Assembly: GCF_000718785.1 (NCBI RefSeq)
Contig: NZ_JOCA01000030.1
Span: 1 to 64,000, forward strand
DNA length: 64,000 nucleotides
Reading direction: 5' to 3'
Origin: Streptomyces sp. NRRL WC-3626
GTDB lineage: Bacteria > Actinomycetota > Actinomycetes > Streptomycetales > Streptomycetaceae
A program made the translations under genes and the position numbers. Each line of letters opens with the position of its first letter. Positions within the stretch are counted from its first letter, which is position 1. Shown piece after piece: positions 1 through 8,922 of the stretch. A model generated the notes under the pieces. The model was not told the origin of the DNA, made no database searches, and saw nothing but the letters and a program-made list of their open reading frames with translations.

Positions 1-1
1 G

Positions 2-466
2 TTCACCGGCAAGATGCTCGACGAACGCCTCGGCAAGATCACCTTCTGGACGCTGTTCACCGGCTTCCACGGCACCTTCCTCGTCCAGCACTGGCTGGGT
101 GCCGAGGGCATGCCGCGCCGGTACGCGGACTACCTCGCCGCCGACGGCTTCACCGCGCTGAACACCGTCTCCACGATCGCCTCGTTCCTGCTCGGTCTGT
201 CGATCCTGCCGTTCCTCTACAACATCTGGAAGACGGCGAAGTACGGCAAGAAGATCGAGGTGGACGACCCGTGGGGCTACGGCCGCTCCCTCGAGTGGGC
301 GACCTCCTGCCCGCCGCCGCGGCACAACTTCCTCACCCTGCCGCGGATCCGCAGTGAATCCCCGGCGTTCGACCTGCATCACCCGGAGATCGCCGCGCTC
401 GACGAGCTCCAGAACGCCGGTCACGGCGAGAAGGCCCTCTCGGGTGGCAAGGAGGCCGGCAAGTGA
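2..466 (+). CDS. ctaD: Cytochrome c oxidase subunit I, C-terminal part (partial)
   Basis: This is the 3' end of a cytochrome aa3 oxidase subunit I gene; the 5' part lies before the window. The haem-copper subunit reduces oxygen to water in the cell membrane. The visible 154 residues contain the last two membrane helices (one around the FTGFHGTF motif, one with the sequence [15 protein letters not shown]) followed by a hydrophilic cytoplasmic tail in which the motif [12 protein letters not shown] 'CPPPRHNF' is typical of subunit I C-termini. The reading frame is open from base 2. Its TGA stop overlaps the GTG start of the next gene (GTGA), so it is translationally coupled to subunit IV. Family assignment rests on these C-terminal motifs plus the neighbouring ctaF, ctaE and qcrCAB genes. 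Confidence 0.93.
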   Translation, partial: FTGKMLDERLGKITFWTLFTGFHGTFLVQHWLGAEGMPRRYADYLAADGFTALNTVSTIASFLLGLSILPFLYNIWKTAKYGKKIEVDDPWGYGRSLEWATSCPPPRHNFLTLPRIRSESPAFDLHHPEIAALDELQNAGHGEKALSGGKEAGK

Positions 467-861
467 AGATCCAGGGCAAGATGTTCATGTGGCTGAGCGT
501 CTTCCTCCTCGTCATGGCGTGTGTCTATGGCGTGTGGTCGAAGGAGCCGGCCGGCACCACCGCTCTCTTCCTGGCCTTCGGCCTGAGCATCATGATCGGC
601 TTCTACCTGGGCTTCACGGCCCGGCGGGTCGACGCGGGCGCGCAGGACGACAAGGAGGCGGACGTCGCCGACGAGGCCGGCGAGGTCGGGTTCTTCAGCC
701 CGCACAGCTGGCAGCCGCTCGCCCTGGCCGTGGGCGGCGCCCTGGCCTTCATGGGCATCGCGATCGGCTGGTGGCTGCTCTACTTCTCGCTGCCGATGCT
801 CCTGATCGGCCTGTGGGGCTGGGTCTTCGAGTACTACCGCGGTGAGAACCGCACCCAGTAA
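463..861 (+). CDS. ctaF: Cytochrome c oxidase subunit IV (actinobacterial CtaF)
   Basis: A 132-residue small membrane subunit of the actinobacterial aa3 oxidase. One or two helices lie at about residues 5-25 and 33-50 and two more at about 85-125, separated by an acidic loop rich in Asp, Glu and Lys. It starts with GTG in a 4-base overlap with the ctaD stop, which fixes the start. Length and hydrophobic pattern match the actinobacterial subunit IV family that always follows ctaD. It has no cofactor ligands of its own and is thought to be structural. A strong hairpin follows within ten bases of the stop, so the ctaC-ctaD-ctaF unit probably ends here. Confidence 0.93.
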   Translation: MKIQGKMFMWLSVFLLVMACVYGVWSKEPAGTTALFLAFGLSIMIGFYLGFTARRVDAGAQDDKEADVADEAGEVGFFSPHSWQPLALAVGGALAFMGIAIGWWLLYFSLPMLLIGLWGWVFEYYRGENRTQ

Positions 862-869
862 CCAGCACG

Positions 870-921
870 ACGACGAAGGGCCCGGACACCCCCCATCGGT
901 GGTGTCCGGGCCCTTCGTCGT
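870..921 (+). terminator. Hairpin terminator after ctaF
   Basis: Two perfectly complementary 21-base arms (870-890 and 901-921) separated by a 10-base loop. The stem contains GGGCCCGGACACC and its complement. It starts nine bases after the ctaF stop. There is no strong T-tract, which is usual for Streptomyces terminators. Confidence 0.85.
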
Positions 922-982
922 GACCTCACCCGTTCGGGCCGTCCAGTGAGCCGACGCCCTGACGGGTTCCTAGCGTGAGGAC

Positions 983-2260
983 ATGAGACACACAGAGCCT
1001 CCTCGTGGCGCGGGTGCCGGGCGAAGCCGCGTCGTGGGCCGCGCCCTGCTGGTGATCGCCCTCGGCGCGGGCGTCGCCGGCTGCTCCTCGGACGGCAGCC
1101 CGCTGTCCGCCGAGCCCTACGACGCGGCGGACCGGATCTCCTTCAGCGGATCCATCGAGGCCGGCAAGAAGGCCGACCCCGACAAGCCCCTGGAAGTGGT
1201 GGCCGAGGACTCCGACGGCCGTATCACGGACGTCACCGCCGTGGACGCCTCCGGGCGCCACGTGACGGGCGAACTGGCCGCCGACGGCAGCCGCTGGCAC
1301 AGCACCTCCCCGCTGGCCGCCGACGCCCAGTACACGGTCCGGGTGAGCACCGAGGACGAGGACGGGGGGTCCGGCCGCAAGGTCCTCACCTTCACCACCG
1401 GCAAGCCGGGCACCGCCAAGCGGCTGGCCGTCACCTTCGGCCCCAGGGCGGGCACGTACGGCGTCGGCCAGCCCCTCACGGCGGAACTCAGCGAGCCCGT
1501 CAAGGACCGCGCCGAGCGTGCCGTGGTGGAGCGTTCGCTGAAGGTCGAGTCCACGCCCGCCGTGGCCGGCACCTGGCACTGGGTGGACGACAAGAAGCTG
1601 CACTACCGCCCCCGGGACTACTGGCCCGCCCACGCCACCATCAGCGTGCGCAGCATCCTGGAGGGCCTCAAGGTCAACGACCGGCTGCGGGGCGGCAGGA
1701 CCGAGCCGCTGACCATCCGTACCGGCGACCGGGTGATAGCCGTCACCGACGCGGCCACGCACCAGCTGACCGTCTTCAAGAACGACGAGGAGATCAAGGA
1801 GATCCCGGTCACCACCGGCAAGACCGGCTTCGAGACCCGCAACGGCGTCAAGGTCGTCCTCGGCAAGGAGCCCTTCGTACGTATGCGCAGTACCACCGTC
1901 GGCATCGCCGAGGGCTCCTCCGAGTCGTACGACCTCGACGTCCGCTTCGCCACGAGGGTGACCTGGAGCGGGGAGTACGTGCACGCCGCCCCCTGGTCCG
2001 TCGACTCCCAGGGCTACGACAACGTCAGCCACGGCTGCGTCGGCATGAGCACCGACAACGCGGAGTGGTTCTTCGACACCGTCCGCGAGGGCGACATCGT
2101 CAAGGTCGAGAACTCGGCCGGCGAGACGATGGAACCCTTCGGCAACGGCTACGGCGACTGGAACCTCGACTGGCAACAATGGCAGGCAGGCAGCGCCCTG
2201 ACCACCCAGAAGACCCCGACCCCCCAGGAAGGCCCACGTCTACGGCCAACGGCGGCTTGA
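983..2260 (+). CDS. L,D-transpeptidase lipoprotein (Ig-like domain plus YkuD domain)
   Basis: A 425-residue exported enzyme that should form 3-3 cross-links in peptidoglycan. A signal peptide with a lipobox (GVAGC, lipidated Cys34) is followed by an Ig-like region at about 50-240 and a YkuD catalytic domain at about 250-380. The catalytic motif is SHGCVGMS with nucleophile Cys352, preceded by a conserved His in HAAPW. This domain order matches the lipid-anchored Ldt proteins of actinobacteria. The start is ATG at 983, a few bases after an 'agcgtgagg' stretch that could serve as a weak ribosome site. The gene sits inside the respiratory cluster but is transcribed separately, after the ctaF terminator. 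The final 15-20 residues are hydrophilic and run into a repeat-rich intergenic stretch. Confidence 0.92.
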   Translation: MRHTEPPRGAGAGRSRVVGRALLVIALGAGVAGCSSDGSPLSAEPYDAADRISFSGSIEAGKKADPDKPLEVVAEDSDGRITDVTAVDASGRHVTGELAADGSRWHSTSPLAADAQYTVRVSTEDEDGGSGRKVLTFTTGKPGTAKRLAVTFGPRAGTYGVGQPLTAELSEPVKDRAERAVVERSLKVESTPAVAGTWHWVDDKKLHYRPRDYWPAHATISVRSILEGLKVNDRLRGGRTEPLTIRTGDRVIAVTDAATHQLTVFKNDEEIKEIPVTTGKTGFETRNGVKVVLGKEPFVRMRSTTVGIAEGSSESYDLDVRFATRVTWSGEYVHAAPWSVDSQGYDNVSHGCVGMSTDNAEWFFDTVREGDIVKVENSAGETMEPFGNGYGDWNLDWQQWQAGSALTTQKTPTPQEGPRLRPTAA

Positions 2261-2305
2261 CCCCCGGGGGGTGCTGCGGGCCAGTACGGCCGACGGCAAC
2301 ACCCC

Positions 2306-2328
2306 CAGGGGCGCGGGGAACTGCGCGA
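2306..2328 (+). repeat. 23-bp intergenic motif, copy 1
   Basis: Core GGGGCGCGGGGAACTGCGCG preceded by CA and followed by A. It recurs at 2415-2437, 109 bases further on, and again at 24921-24943. The surrounding bases (CGGCAACACCC before, ACAACCCC after) are also shared between the first two copies. I recall this motif as frequent between genes in Streptomyces chromosomes. CGCG on either side could pair in a short stem. Confidence 0.8.
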
Positions 2329-2414
2329 ACAACCCCACCGGCCCGCGCGGACGGCAACACCCCCGGGGCCCGGCCACACGCCCCGCTCGAAGACACCGCG
2401 GTCGGCAGCACCCT

Positions 2415-2437
2415 CAGGGGCGCGGGGAACTGCGCGA
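2415..2437 (+). repeat. 23-bp intergenic motif, copy 2
   Basis: Identical over 23 bases to 2306-2328 and in the same orientation. Together the copies fill most of the gap between the L,D-transpeptidase gene (ends 2260) and the receiver-like gene (ends 2529). That gap holds no other recognisable gene. A shortened third version (CGGCAACACCCCCGGGG) sits near 2352. Confidence 0.8.
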
Positions 2438-2528
2438 ACAACCCCCACCGGGCCCGCGGTCGCCGAACCACGGCCGGAACCGAGCTCCCGGGCCCCCGCG
2501 AAGAGCCCTACGCCCCCGGCGAAGAGCC

Positions 2529-2930
2529 CTACGCCCCCGCGAGAGCCTTACGCCGCAGCAGCGAGGCCAACGCCGAGGCGAACTCCACCGGCTCCACCGG
2601 CAAGGTGACCGCGGCCTCGGCCCGGCTCCACGTGGCCAGCCACGCATCCTGCGGCCTGCCGATCAGCAAAAGCACCGGCGGACAGTTGAACACCTCGTCC
2701 TTGATCTGCCGGCACACCCCCATGCCCCCCATCGGCACGGCCTCACCGTCCAGCACACACACGTCGATACCCCCCCGGTCCAACTCCGCCAGCACCGCCG
2801 CCGGGGTCGCACACTCCACGAACTCCACGACGGGCACGTCCGGCGCCGGCCGTCGCCCCGTGGCGAGCCGCACCTGCTCCCGGGTGTTGGCGTCGTCGCT
2901 GTAGACCAGCACCGTGGCGGTCGCCTGCAT
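2529..2930 (-). CDS. Degenerate response-regulator receiver-domain protein
   Basis: A 133-residue stand-alone receiver-like protein with no output domain. Visible features are an acidic pair at residues 12-13 (VYSDDAN), a candidate phospho-acceptor Asp61 in VCVLDGEAVPMGG, and a C-terminal helix. The conserved lysine that normally precedes a proline near the end of receivers is replaced: the position reads TLPVEP. The domain may therefore signal without normal phosphotransfer chemistry. The start ATG at 2930 is preceded by GGAGGA at good spacing. It is antisense between the L,D-transpeptidase and ctaE genes. From memory, a similar gene occupies this place in S. coelicolor. No cognate kinase lies next to it. 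Confidence 0.8.
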   Translation of the reverse strand: MQATATVLVYSDDANTREQVRLATGRRPAPDVPVVEFVECATPAAVLAELDRGGIDVCVLDGEAVPMGGMGVCRQIKDEVFNCPPVLLLIGRPQDAWLATWSRAEAAVTLPVEPVEFASALASLLRRKALAGA

Positions 2931-2994
2931 TGTTCCTCCACGCGTAAGAGAGAGGGCACGGCTCTGTCGGGAACTTCGGGTACCGATGGCGCGG

Positions 2995-3021
2995 ATGCTA
3001 CCCCCTCCGACCGCTTGTCAA
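2995..3021 (-). promoter_or_regulatory. Candidate housekeeping promoter for the receiver-like gene
   Basis: On the minus strand TTGACA (3016-3021) is followed after 15 bases by TAGCAT (2995-3000), about 65 bases before the ATG at 2930. The boxes resemble the HrdB consensus, but the spacer is two bases shorter than usual. Confidence 0.4.
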
Positions 3022-3141
3022 CACTGGTTCGGACACGCCTTCGAGACCCGTCCGCAACGCGCCGCGCATGGGCCATCCGGGCAGTCCAGGAGGGCCGAAC
3101 ACACCGAACGGCACCCCCGGGAGTGAGGGCGGGATAAGCGA

Positions 3142-3156
3142 CCGACATAATGTCGG
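3142..3156. promoter_or_regulatory. Palindrome immediately before ctaE
   Basis: CCGACAT-A-ATGTCGG: two perfect 7-base arms around a single base, ending one base before the ctaE GTG start. It could be an operator or a small stem that hides the start region. No matching regulator is evident. Confidence 0.45.
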
Positions 3157-3157
3157 C

Positions 3158-3769
3158 GTGGCGACAGCAACGACAGTAGATACCGGGCACGCGCACCCGT
3201 CGGTCAACCGACCGAACCTCACCAGCGTCGGAACCATCATCTGGCTGAGTTCCGAGCTGATGTTCTTCGCGGCCCTCTTCGCGATGTACTTCACCCTGCG
3301 ATCGGTGACCGGACCCGACTTCTGGTCGGAGAAGGCCGACGCCCTGAACTTCCCGTTCTCGGCGACGAACACCACGATCCTGGTGCTCTCCTCCCTCACC
3401 TGCCAGCTCGGAGTGTTCGCGGCCGAGCGCGGTGACGTGAAGAAGCTCCGGATGTGGTTCATCGTCACCTTCATCATGGGCGCGGTCTTCGTCGGCGGTC
3501 AGGTCTTCGAGTACACCGAGCTGGTCAAGCACGAGGGCCTGTCCCTCTCCTCCGACGCATACGGCTCGGTCTTCTACCTGACCACCGGTTTCCACGGCCT
3601 GCACGTGACAGGCGGCCTGATCGCCTTCCTGCTGGTCCTGGGCCGGACCTACGCGGCCAAGAGGTTCACTCACGAGCAGGCGACCGCGGCGATCGTCGTG
3701 TCCTATTACTGGCACTTCGTCGATGTCGTCTGGATCGGACTCTTCGCCACGATCTACATGATCAAGTAG
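3158..3769 (+). CDS. ctaE: Cytochrome c oxidase subunit III
   Basis: A 203-residue subunit III of the aa3 oxidase with five hydrophobic segments, the five-helix version usual in Gram-positive bacteria. Typical motifs are [27 protein letters not shown] and [14 protein letters not shown] near the C-terminus. I chose GTG 3158 because conserved sequence ([19 protein letters not shown]) begins there; the longer open frame from 3068 adds an unconserved Gly/Pro-rich stretch. No strong ribosome site is visible. qcrC follows 80 bases downstream in the same direction, giving the ctaE-qcrCAB order known from actinobacteria. Confidence 0.95.
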   Translation: MATATTVDTGHAHPSVNRPNLTSVGTIIWLSSELMFFAALFAMYFTLRSVTGPDFWSEKADALNFPFSATNTTILVLSSLTCQLGVFAAERGDVKKLRMWFIVTFIMGAVFVGGQVFEYTELVKHEGLSLSSDAYGSVFYLTTGFHGLHVTGGLIAFLLVLGRTYAAKRFTHEQATAAIVVSYYWHFVDVVWIGLFATIYMIK

Positions 3770-3849
3770 GCGGGCCCGTACCCGCGCGCTCCGCAGGAGC
3801 GCACCAACCAGAAGCATCGACGCAGAAGATCCTGACACCGGGGTAATCC

Positions 3850-4662
3850 GTGAAAAAGCTCTCCGCACGACGACGCCATCCGCTGGCGGCGCTCGTCGTC
3901 CTACTCCTGGCGCTGGCATGCACCGGGGGGCTGTACGCCGTGTTCGCACCCGCGGACAAGGCGCAGGCCGACGAGTCCGCCCAGACCCTCACGATCGAGG
4001 AGGGCAAGAAGCTCTACACGGTCGGCTGCGCCAGCTGCCACGGCACCGGCGGTCAGGGCACCTCCGACGGTCCGAGCGTGGTGGGCGTGGGCGCCGCGGC
4101 CGTGGACTTCCAGGTGAGCACCGGCCGTATGCCGGCCGCCACCTCGCAGGGCGCTCAGGTCCCGCGCAAGAAGGCCATCTACAACCAGGCCGAGATCGAC
4201 CAGCTGGCGGCGTACATCGCCTCCCTGGGCGCAGGCCCGGCCGTTCCCACCGAGGCGCAGTACGGCCCCGAGGGCGCCGACATCGCCAAGGGCGGCGAAC
4301 TGTTCCGCAACAACTGCGCGCAGTGCCACAACTTCACCGGCAAGGGCGGTGCGCTCACGCACGGCAAGTACGCCCCGAGCCTGGACGGCGTCGCCCCCAA
4401 GCACATCTACGAGGCCATGCTCACCGGCCCGCAGAACATGCCCTCGTTCCCCGACACCACGCTGTCGGAGCAGAACAAGAAGGACATCATCGCGTACCTG
4501 AACGCGGTCAACGGTGAGGAGACGGAGAGCCCCGGCGGACTGACGCTCGGTGGACTCGGCCCGGTCTCCGAGGGTCTGTTCGCGTGGGTCTTCGGACTCG
4601 GCGCGCTGATCGCGGCCGCCGTCTGGGTCGCCGCTCGGACCGCAAAGGCCAAGAAGTCATGA
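3850..4662 (+). CDS. qcrC: Cytochrome bcc complex dihaem cytochrome c subunit
   Basis: A 270-residue membrane-anchored dihaem cytochrome c that carries electrons from the bc1 core directly to the aa3 oxidase, replacing soluble cytochrome c. An N-terminal membrane segment (about residues 10-30) leads to two class I cytochrome c domains with CASCH at 60-64 and CAQCH at 156-160. A second membrane segment near the C-terminus (about 240-262) ends in a short basic tail. The two-haem layout is characteristic of actinobacterial QcrC. The start is GTG. The stop overlaps the qcrA ATG by four bases. Confidence 0.96.
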   Translation: MKKLSARRRHPLAALVVLLLALACTGGLYAVFAPADKAQADESAQTLTIEEGKKLYTVGCASCHGTGGQGTSDGPSVVGVGAAAVDFQVSTGRMPAATSQGAQVPRKKAIYNQAEIDQLAAYIASLGAGPAVPTEAQYGPEGADIAKGGELFRNNCAQCHNFTGKGGALTHGKYAPSLDGVAPKHIYEAMLTGPQNMPSFPDTTLSEQNKKDIIAYLNAVNGEETESPGGLTLGGLGPVSEGLFAWVFGLGALIAAAVWVAARTAKAKKS

Positions 4663-5717
4663 GTAGCCACGACATCCCCGAAGAGAACCTGCCCGACGCG
4701 CAGGACACCCCCCACGGCACGGTGAAGCTCGCGGACGAGCGGAACCCGTTCGCCGACCCGGGGCTGCCGCCCCACGAGCACCGGATCCAGGACATCGACG
4801 AGCGGGCCGCCAAGCGGTCCGAGCGCACGGTCGCCCTGCTGTTCACGCTGTCGATGCTGGCCACCGTCGGCTTCATCGCCTCGTACGTGACGATCCCGGT
4901 CGACAAGTCCGTCTACATCTTCCCGCTCGGTCACATCGGCGCGCTGAACTTCGCGCTCGGCATGACCCTCGGTGTCGCCCTGTTCGCCATCGGCGCCGGC
5001 GCGGTCCACTGGGCCCGCACGCTGATGTCCGACCAGGAACTCACCGACGAGCGCCACCCGGTCGAGGCCTCCCCGGAGACCAAGGCGCAGGTCATGGACG
5101 ACTTCCGGCAGGGTGCCAAGGAGTCCGCGCTCGGCCGCCGCAAGCTGATCCGCAACACGATGTTCGGCGCGCTCGCCCTGTTCCCGCTCTCCGGCGTGGT
5201 GCTGCTGCGCGACCTCGGGCCGCTGCCCGGGACCAAGCTGCGCCACACCCTGTGGTCCAAGGGCAAGCTGCTGGTCAACATGAACACGAACGAGCCGATG
5301 CGGCCGTCCGACATCATCGTGGGCTCGCTGACCTTCGCCAAGCCCGAGGGCCTGGAGGAGCACGACCACGAATTCCAGACCCAGATCGCCAAGGCCGCCC
5401 TGATGCTGGTCCGGATCAAGCCGGACGACATCAAGGACAAGCGCCAGCTCGAGTGGTCGCACGAGGGCATCGTCGCGTACTCGAAGATCTGCACCCACGT
5501 CGGTTGCCCGATCTCCCTGTACGAGCAGCAGACGCACCACGCGCTCTGCCCCTGCCACCAGTCCACCTTCGACCTCTCCGACGGAGCCCGGGTGATCTTC
5601 GGTCCCGCCGGTCACGCCCTGCCGCAGCTGCGCATCGGCGTGAACGACGAGGGCTACCTCGAAGCGCTCGGCGACTTCGACGAGCCCGTCGGTCCTGCCT
5701 TCTGGGAGCGCGGATGA
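4659..5717 (+). CDS. qcrA: Rieske iron-sulfur subunit of the cytochrome bcc complex
   Basis: A 352-residue Rieske protein that passes electrons from menaquinol to cytochrome c. Three membrane helices lie between about residues 50 and 190, an actinobacterial feature, because the usual Rieske protein has only one. The [2Fe-2S] ligands are in CTHVGC (Cys278, His280) and CPCH (Cys297, His300), with Cys283 and Cys299 able to form the stabilising disulfide. The ATG at 4659 is used because it overlaps the qcrC stop by four bases; a longer frame exists upstream but lies inside qcrC. Its own stop overlaps the qcrB start. Confidence 0.96.
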   Translation: MSSHDIPEENLPDAQDTPHGTVKLADERNPFADPGLPPHEHRIQDIDERAAKRSERTVALLFTLSMLATVGFIASYVTIPVDKSVYIFPLGHIGALNFALGMTLGVALFAIGAGAVHWARTLMSDQELTDERHPVEASPETKAQVMDDFRQGAKESALGRRKLIRNTMFGALALFPLSGVVLLRDLGPLPGTKLRHTLWSKGKLLVNMNTNEPMRPSDIIVGSLTFAKPEGLEEHDHEFQTQIAKAALMLVRIKPDDIKDKRQLEWSHEGIVAYSKICTHVGCPISLYEQQTHHALCPCHQSTFDLSDGARVIFGPAGHALPQLRIGVNDEGYLEALGDFDEPVGPAFWERG

Positions 5718-7351
5718 GTACTACGACGACCCCCGAGTCCCGCTCACGCGGGAAGGCACCGGCCGGCGAACGCGTCGCCGACTGGGCCGACGGCCGGCTG
5801 GGGATCTACTCCCTGGCCAAGGCCAACATGCGGAAGATCTTCCCCGACCACCCGTCGTTCATGCTGGGTGAGATCTGCCTCTACAGCTTCCTGATCATCA
5901 TCCTCACGGGTGTGTATCTGACGCTGTTCTTCCACCCGTCGATGAACGAGGTGGAGTACCACGGCAGCTACGTCCCGATGCAGGGACAGCTGATGAGCGA
6001 GGCCTACAAGTCGACGCTGGACATCAGCTTCGACGTCCGTGGCGGTCTGCTGATCCGGCAGATCCACCACTGGGCCGCGCTGGTCTTCCTGGCCGGCATG
6101 TTCATCCACATGATGCGGGTGTTCTTCACCGGCGCGTTCCGCAAGCCGCGTGAGATCAACTGGCTGTTCGGCTTCCTGCTGTTCGTCCTGGGCATGTTCA
6201 CCGGTTTCACCGGCTACTCGCTCCCGGACGACCTGCTCTCCGGCACCGGTATCCGCTTCATGGAGGGCGCGATCCTGTCCGTGCCGATCGTCGGCACGTA
6301 CATCTCGTTCTTCCTGTTCGGCGGCGAGTTCCCCGGCGACGACTTCGTGGCCCGGTTCTTCTCGATCCACGTCCTGCTGCTGCCGGGCATCATGCTCGGC
6401 CTCGTGGTGGCGCACCTGATCCTGGTCTTCTACCACAAGCACACGCAGTTCGCGGGCCCCGGCAAGACCAACAAGAACGTGGTCGGCATGCCGCTGCTGC
6501 CGGTGTACATGGCCAAGGCCGGAGGCTTCTTCTTCCTGGTCTTCGGTGTGCTCGCGGCCGTCGCGGCCATCGCCACGATCAACCCGATCTGGGCCATCGG
6601 CCCCTACCGCCCGGACATGGTCTCCACCGGCGCCCAGCCCGACTGGTACATGGGCTTCTCCGAAGGCCTGATCCGTGTCATGCCGGGCTGGGAGATCAAC
6701 TTCTGGGGTCACACGCTCGTCCTGGGTGTGTTCATCCCGCTGCTGATCTTCCCGCTGGTCCTGGTCGCGATCGCGGTGTACCCGTTCATCGAGTCCTGGG
6801 TCACCGGCGACAAGCGCGAGCACCACATCCTGGACCGCCCGCGCAACGTCCCGACCCGTACCGCGTTCGGCGTCGCCTGGATCACGCTGTACTTCGTGCT
6901 CCTCGTCGGCGGTGGCAACGACCTGTGGGCCACGCACTTCCACCTGTCGATCAACGCCATCACCTGGTTCGTCCGGATCGCGTTCTTCGTCGCTCCGGTC
7001 CTGGCGTTCATCGTCACCAAGCGGATCTGCCTCGGCCTGCAGCGCCGGGACAAGGACAAGGTGCTGCACGGCCGCGAGTCGGGCATCATCAAGCGCCTGC
7101 CGCACGGTGAGTTCATCGAGGTCCACGAGCCGCTCAGCCAGGAGCAGCTGCACACGCTCACCGCGCACGAGCAGTACCAGCCGGCCGAGATCGGTCCGGC
7201 GGTCGACGAGAACGGCGTCCGCCGCAAGGTGTCGGCCACGGAGAAGCTGCGCGCCAAGCTGAGCAAGGGCTACTACGGCGACGACGGCCAGATCCCGAAG
7301 CCGACCGTCGAGGAGTACAAGGAGATCACGAGCGGCCACGGCCACCACTGA
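5714..7351 (+). CDS. qcrB: Cytochrome b subunit of the cytochrome bcc complex
   Basis: A 545-residue cytochrome b, the menaquinol-oxidising core of the bcc complex. Membrane helices with haem-ligating histidines are visible (RQIHHWAALVF, FIHMMRVFF, then FSIHVLLLPG and VVAHLILVFYHKH). The Qo-site motif appears as the actinobacterial variant followed by a C-terminal membrane part. A hydrophilic extension of about 120 residues after the last helix (SGIIKRLPHGEFIEVH onward) is also typical of actinobacteria. ATG 5714 overlaps the qcrA stop. The operon ctaE-qcrC-qcrA-qcrB ends at the hairpin 36 bases downstream. Confidence 0.96.
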   Translation: MSTTTTPESRSRGKAPAGERVADWADGRLGIYSLAKANMRKIFPDHPSFMLGEICLYSFLIIILTGVYLTLFFHPSMNEVEYHGSYVPMQGQLMSEAYKSTLDISFDVRGGLLIRQIHHWAALVFLAGMFIHMMRVFFTGAFRKPREINWLFGFLLFVLGMFTGFTGYSLPDDLLSGTGIRFMEGAILSVPIVGTYISFFLFGGEFPGDDFVARFFSIHVLLLPGIMLGLVVAHLILVFYHKHTQFAGPGKTNKNVVGMPLLPVYMAKAGGFFFLVFGVLAAVAAIATINPIWAIGPYRPDMVSTGAQPDWYMGFSEGLIRVMPGWEINFWGHTLVLGVFIPLLIFPLVLVAIAVYPFIESWVTGDKREHHILDRPRNVPTRTAFGVAWITLYFVLLVGGGNDLWATHFHLSINAITWFVRIAFFVAPVLAFIVTKRICLGLQRRDKDKVLHGRESGIIKRLPHGEFIEVHEPLSQEQLHTLTAHEQYQPAEIGPAVDENGVRRKVSATEKLRAKLSKGYYGDDGQIPKPTVEEYKEITSGHGHH

Positions 7352-7386
7352 TCATCCGCGGCACCAACCCAGTCGCCACACGACGG

Positions 7387-7425
7387 CGAAGGGCCCCCGT
7401 CCGTTCTTCGGACGGGGGCCCTTCG
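7387..7425 (+). terminator. Hairpin terminator after qcrB
   Basis: Perfect 17-base arms (7387-7403 and 7409-7425) with a TTCTT loop. The stem contains GGGCCCCCGTCCG. It closes the respiratory operon before trpD. Confidence 0.9.
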
Positions 7426-7504
7426 GCGTCCCCGGTCCTGGATAGGGTGGAGCCCGGGACCCTTCCCGGCTTCCCGGACTCTTCTACGACCATCAGGAGC
7501 GGCC

Positions 7505-8569
7505 ATGAGCGCTGTGACCCCCGCTGGAGGCGACACCGCGGCGGGCCGGTCCTGGCCCGCCCTGCTGAACGGTCTGCTGGACGGCCATGACCTGTCCGCC
7601 GACGACACCGCCTGGGCCATGGACCTGATCATGCGCGGCGAGGCGACCGACGCGCAGATCGCCGGCTTCGCGGTGTCGCTGCGCGCCAAGGGCGAGACCG
7701 TCGAGGAGATCACCGGCTGCGTCCGGGCGCTGTACGACCACGCCAACGTGATCCAGGTGCCGGGCGAGACGGTCGACATCGTCGGCACCGGCGGTGACGG
7801 CGCCAAGACGGTCAACATCTCCACGATGTCCTCCATCGTCGTGGCCGGCACCGGCGCCAAGGTCGTCAAGCACGGCAACCGGGCCGCGTCCTCCGCCTCC
7901 GGCGCCTCCGACGTCCTGGAGAAGCTCGGCGTCAATCTGCAGCTGACCCCGCGCCGGGTCGCCGAGGTCGCGGAGGAGGCCGGGATCACCTTCTGCTTCG
8001 CCGTGAAGTTCCACCCGGCGCTGCGCCATGTCGCCGCCGCGCGCGGCCAGTTGGGCATCCGCACGGTGTTCAACTTCCTCGGCCCGCTGGCCAATCCGGC
8101 GCAGGTCAAGGCGCAGGCGGTCGGGGTCGCCGACCCCCGGATGGCGCCCATCATGGCGGGCGTGTTCGCCGGGCGCGGTCACTCCTCGCTGGTGTTCCGC
8201 GGCGACGACGGACTCGACGAGCTGACCACCACCGCCACCTCCCGGGTGTGGGTGGTCCGGGACGGCAAGGTCACCGAGGAGGCCTTCGACCCGCGCGACG
8301 CCGGCCTCGAACTGGTCCCGGTGGAGGCCCTGCGCGGCGCCGACGCCTCCTACAACGCCGAGGTGGCGCGCCGCCTCCTCGACGGCGAGCCCGGCCCGGT
8401 ACGGGACGCGGTCCTGCTGAACTCGGCGGCGGCCCTGGTCGCCCTGAAGCCGGGCCCCGGCACCCTGACGGACCAGATCCGGGCCGGTATGGCGCAGGCG
8501 GCCGAGGCGATCGACTCCGGCGCGGCGAAGCGGGTGCTGGAACGCTGGGTGACGGTCAGCAACGCGTAA
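7505..8569 (+). CDS. trpD: Anthranilate phosphoribosyltransferase
   Basis: A 354-residue enzyme of tryptophan synthesis that joins anthranilate to phosphoribosyl pyrophosphate. It shows the family signature [14 protein letters not shown] (around residues 94-107) for PRPP binding and KHGNRAASS for anthranilate and Mg binding. The short N-terminal helical domain and the a/b domain together match the normal length. The ATG at 7505 follows AGGAG at correct spacing. It is separate from the other trp genes of the window (trpEG at 39-41 kb), and no leader peptide is seen here. The position beside qcrB is the same in M. tuberculosis (Rv2192c), as I recall. Confidence 0.95.
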   Translation: MSAVTPAGGDTAAGRSWPALLNGLLDGHDLSADDTAWAMDLIMRGEATDAQIAGFAVSLRAKGETVEEITGCVRALYDHANVIQVPGETVDIVGTGGDGAKTVNISTMSSIVVAGTGAKVVKHGNRAASSASGASDVLEKLGVNLQLTPRRVAEVAEEAGITFCFAVKFHPALRHVAAARGQLGIRTVFNFLGPLANPAQVKAQAVGVADPRMAPIMAGVFAGRGHSSLVFRGDDGLDELTTTATSRVWVVRDGKVTEEAFDPRDAGLELVPVEALRGADASYNAEVARRLLDGEPGPVRDAVLLNSAAALVALKPGPGTLTDQIRAGMAQAAEAIDSGAAKRVLERWVTVSNA

Positions 8570-8645
8570 CCGTTCCACGCTGTCATGTCCCGCGATCCGG
8601 ACACGGGTTGCGGGGCATCGATCATTTCGCGTACGTTCCTGTCCA

Positions 8646-8760
8646 GGTCATGAGTGACAGCCATCAGGCCCCGGCCGGCTGTCCGGCAACCCTCCGTCCG
8701 TGGCGGGGTGCCCCGGGTGAAGACCAGGCCGTGGGCAGCAAGGCTCACGGCAAGCGCGGA
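8646..8760 (+). promoter_or_regulatory. SAM-IV riboswitch
   Basis: The stretch carries the conserved SAM-IV features as I recall them: GGTCATGAGTGACAGCCAT at the 5' side, GGCCCCGGCCGGCTGTCCGG, then CAACCCTCCGTCCGTGGCGG, GGTGCCCCGGGTGAAGACC, and a downstream GCCGTG...CACGGC stem that contributes the pseudoknot. The outer helix pairs GGTC (8646-8649) with GACC (8722-8725). The rest of the 353-base gap between trpD and the aminotransferase start (8570-8645 and 8761-8922) shows no gene. S-adenosylmethionine binding should lower expression of the downstream gene, so the gene is expected to act in sulfur or methionine metabolism. Confidence 0.85.
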
Positions 8761-8922
8761 CCCCTCACGCACCAGGGGTCCTGGTCGTCGAGGAGCCTCC
8801 CGTGAGCAAGCGAATGCGATAGGGCCGCCGAGCCCCGCCTCCGCGCACCCTTTCCCTTTCTTCCGTGCTTGAGCGCCGCGTGCTCGTACGGGAATTCCGC
8901 CTGCCCCCACGGGAGTTCCGCC

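Noticed and set aside
5744..7348. Long open frame of 534 codons on the minus strand opposite qcrB
   Set aside because: Its sequence is dominated by Asp, Val, Arg and Glu as expected for the shadow of a GC-rich gene, and qcrB is certain.
8570..8645. Terminator after trpD
   Set aside because: Only a weak CCCGC/GCGGG pairing with a long loop is present, too poor to call.
8869..8922. TTG start extending the class V aminotransferase
   Set aside because: The extra 18 residues are not like the family N-terminus, and the ATG at 8923 has a better ribosome site.
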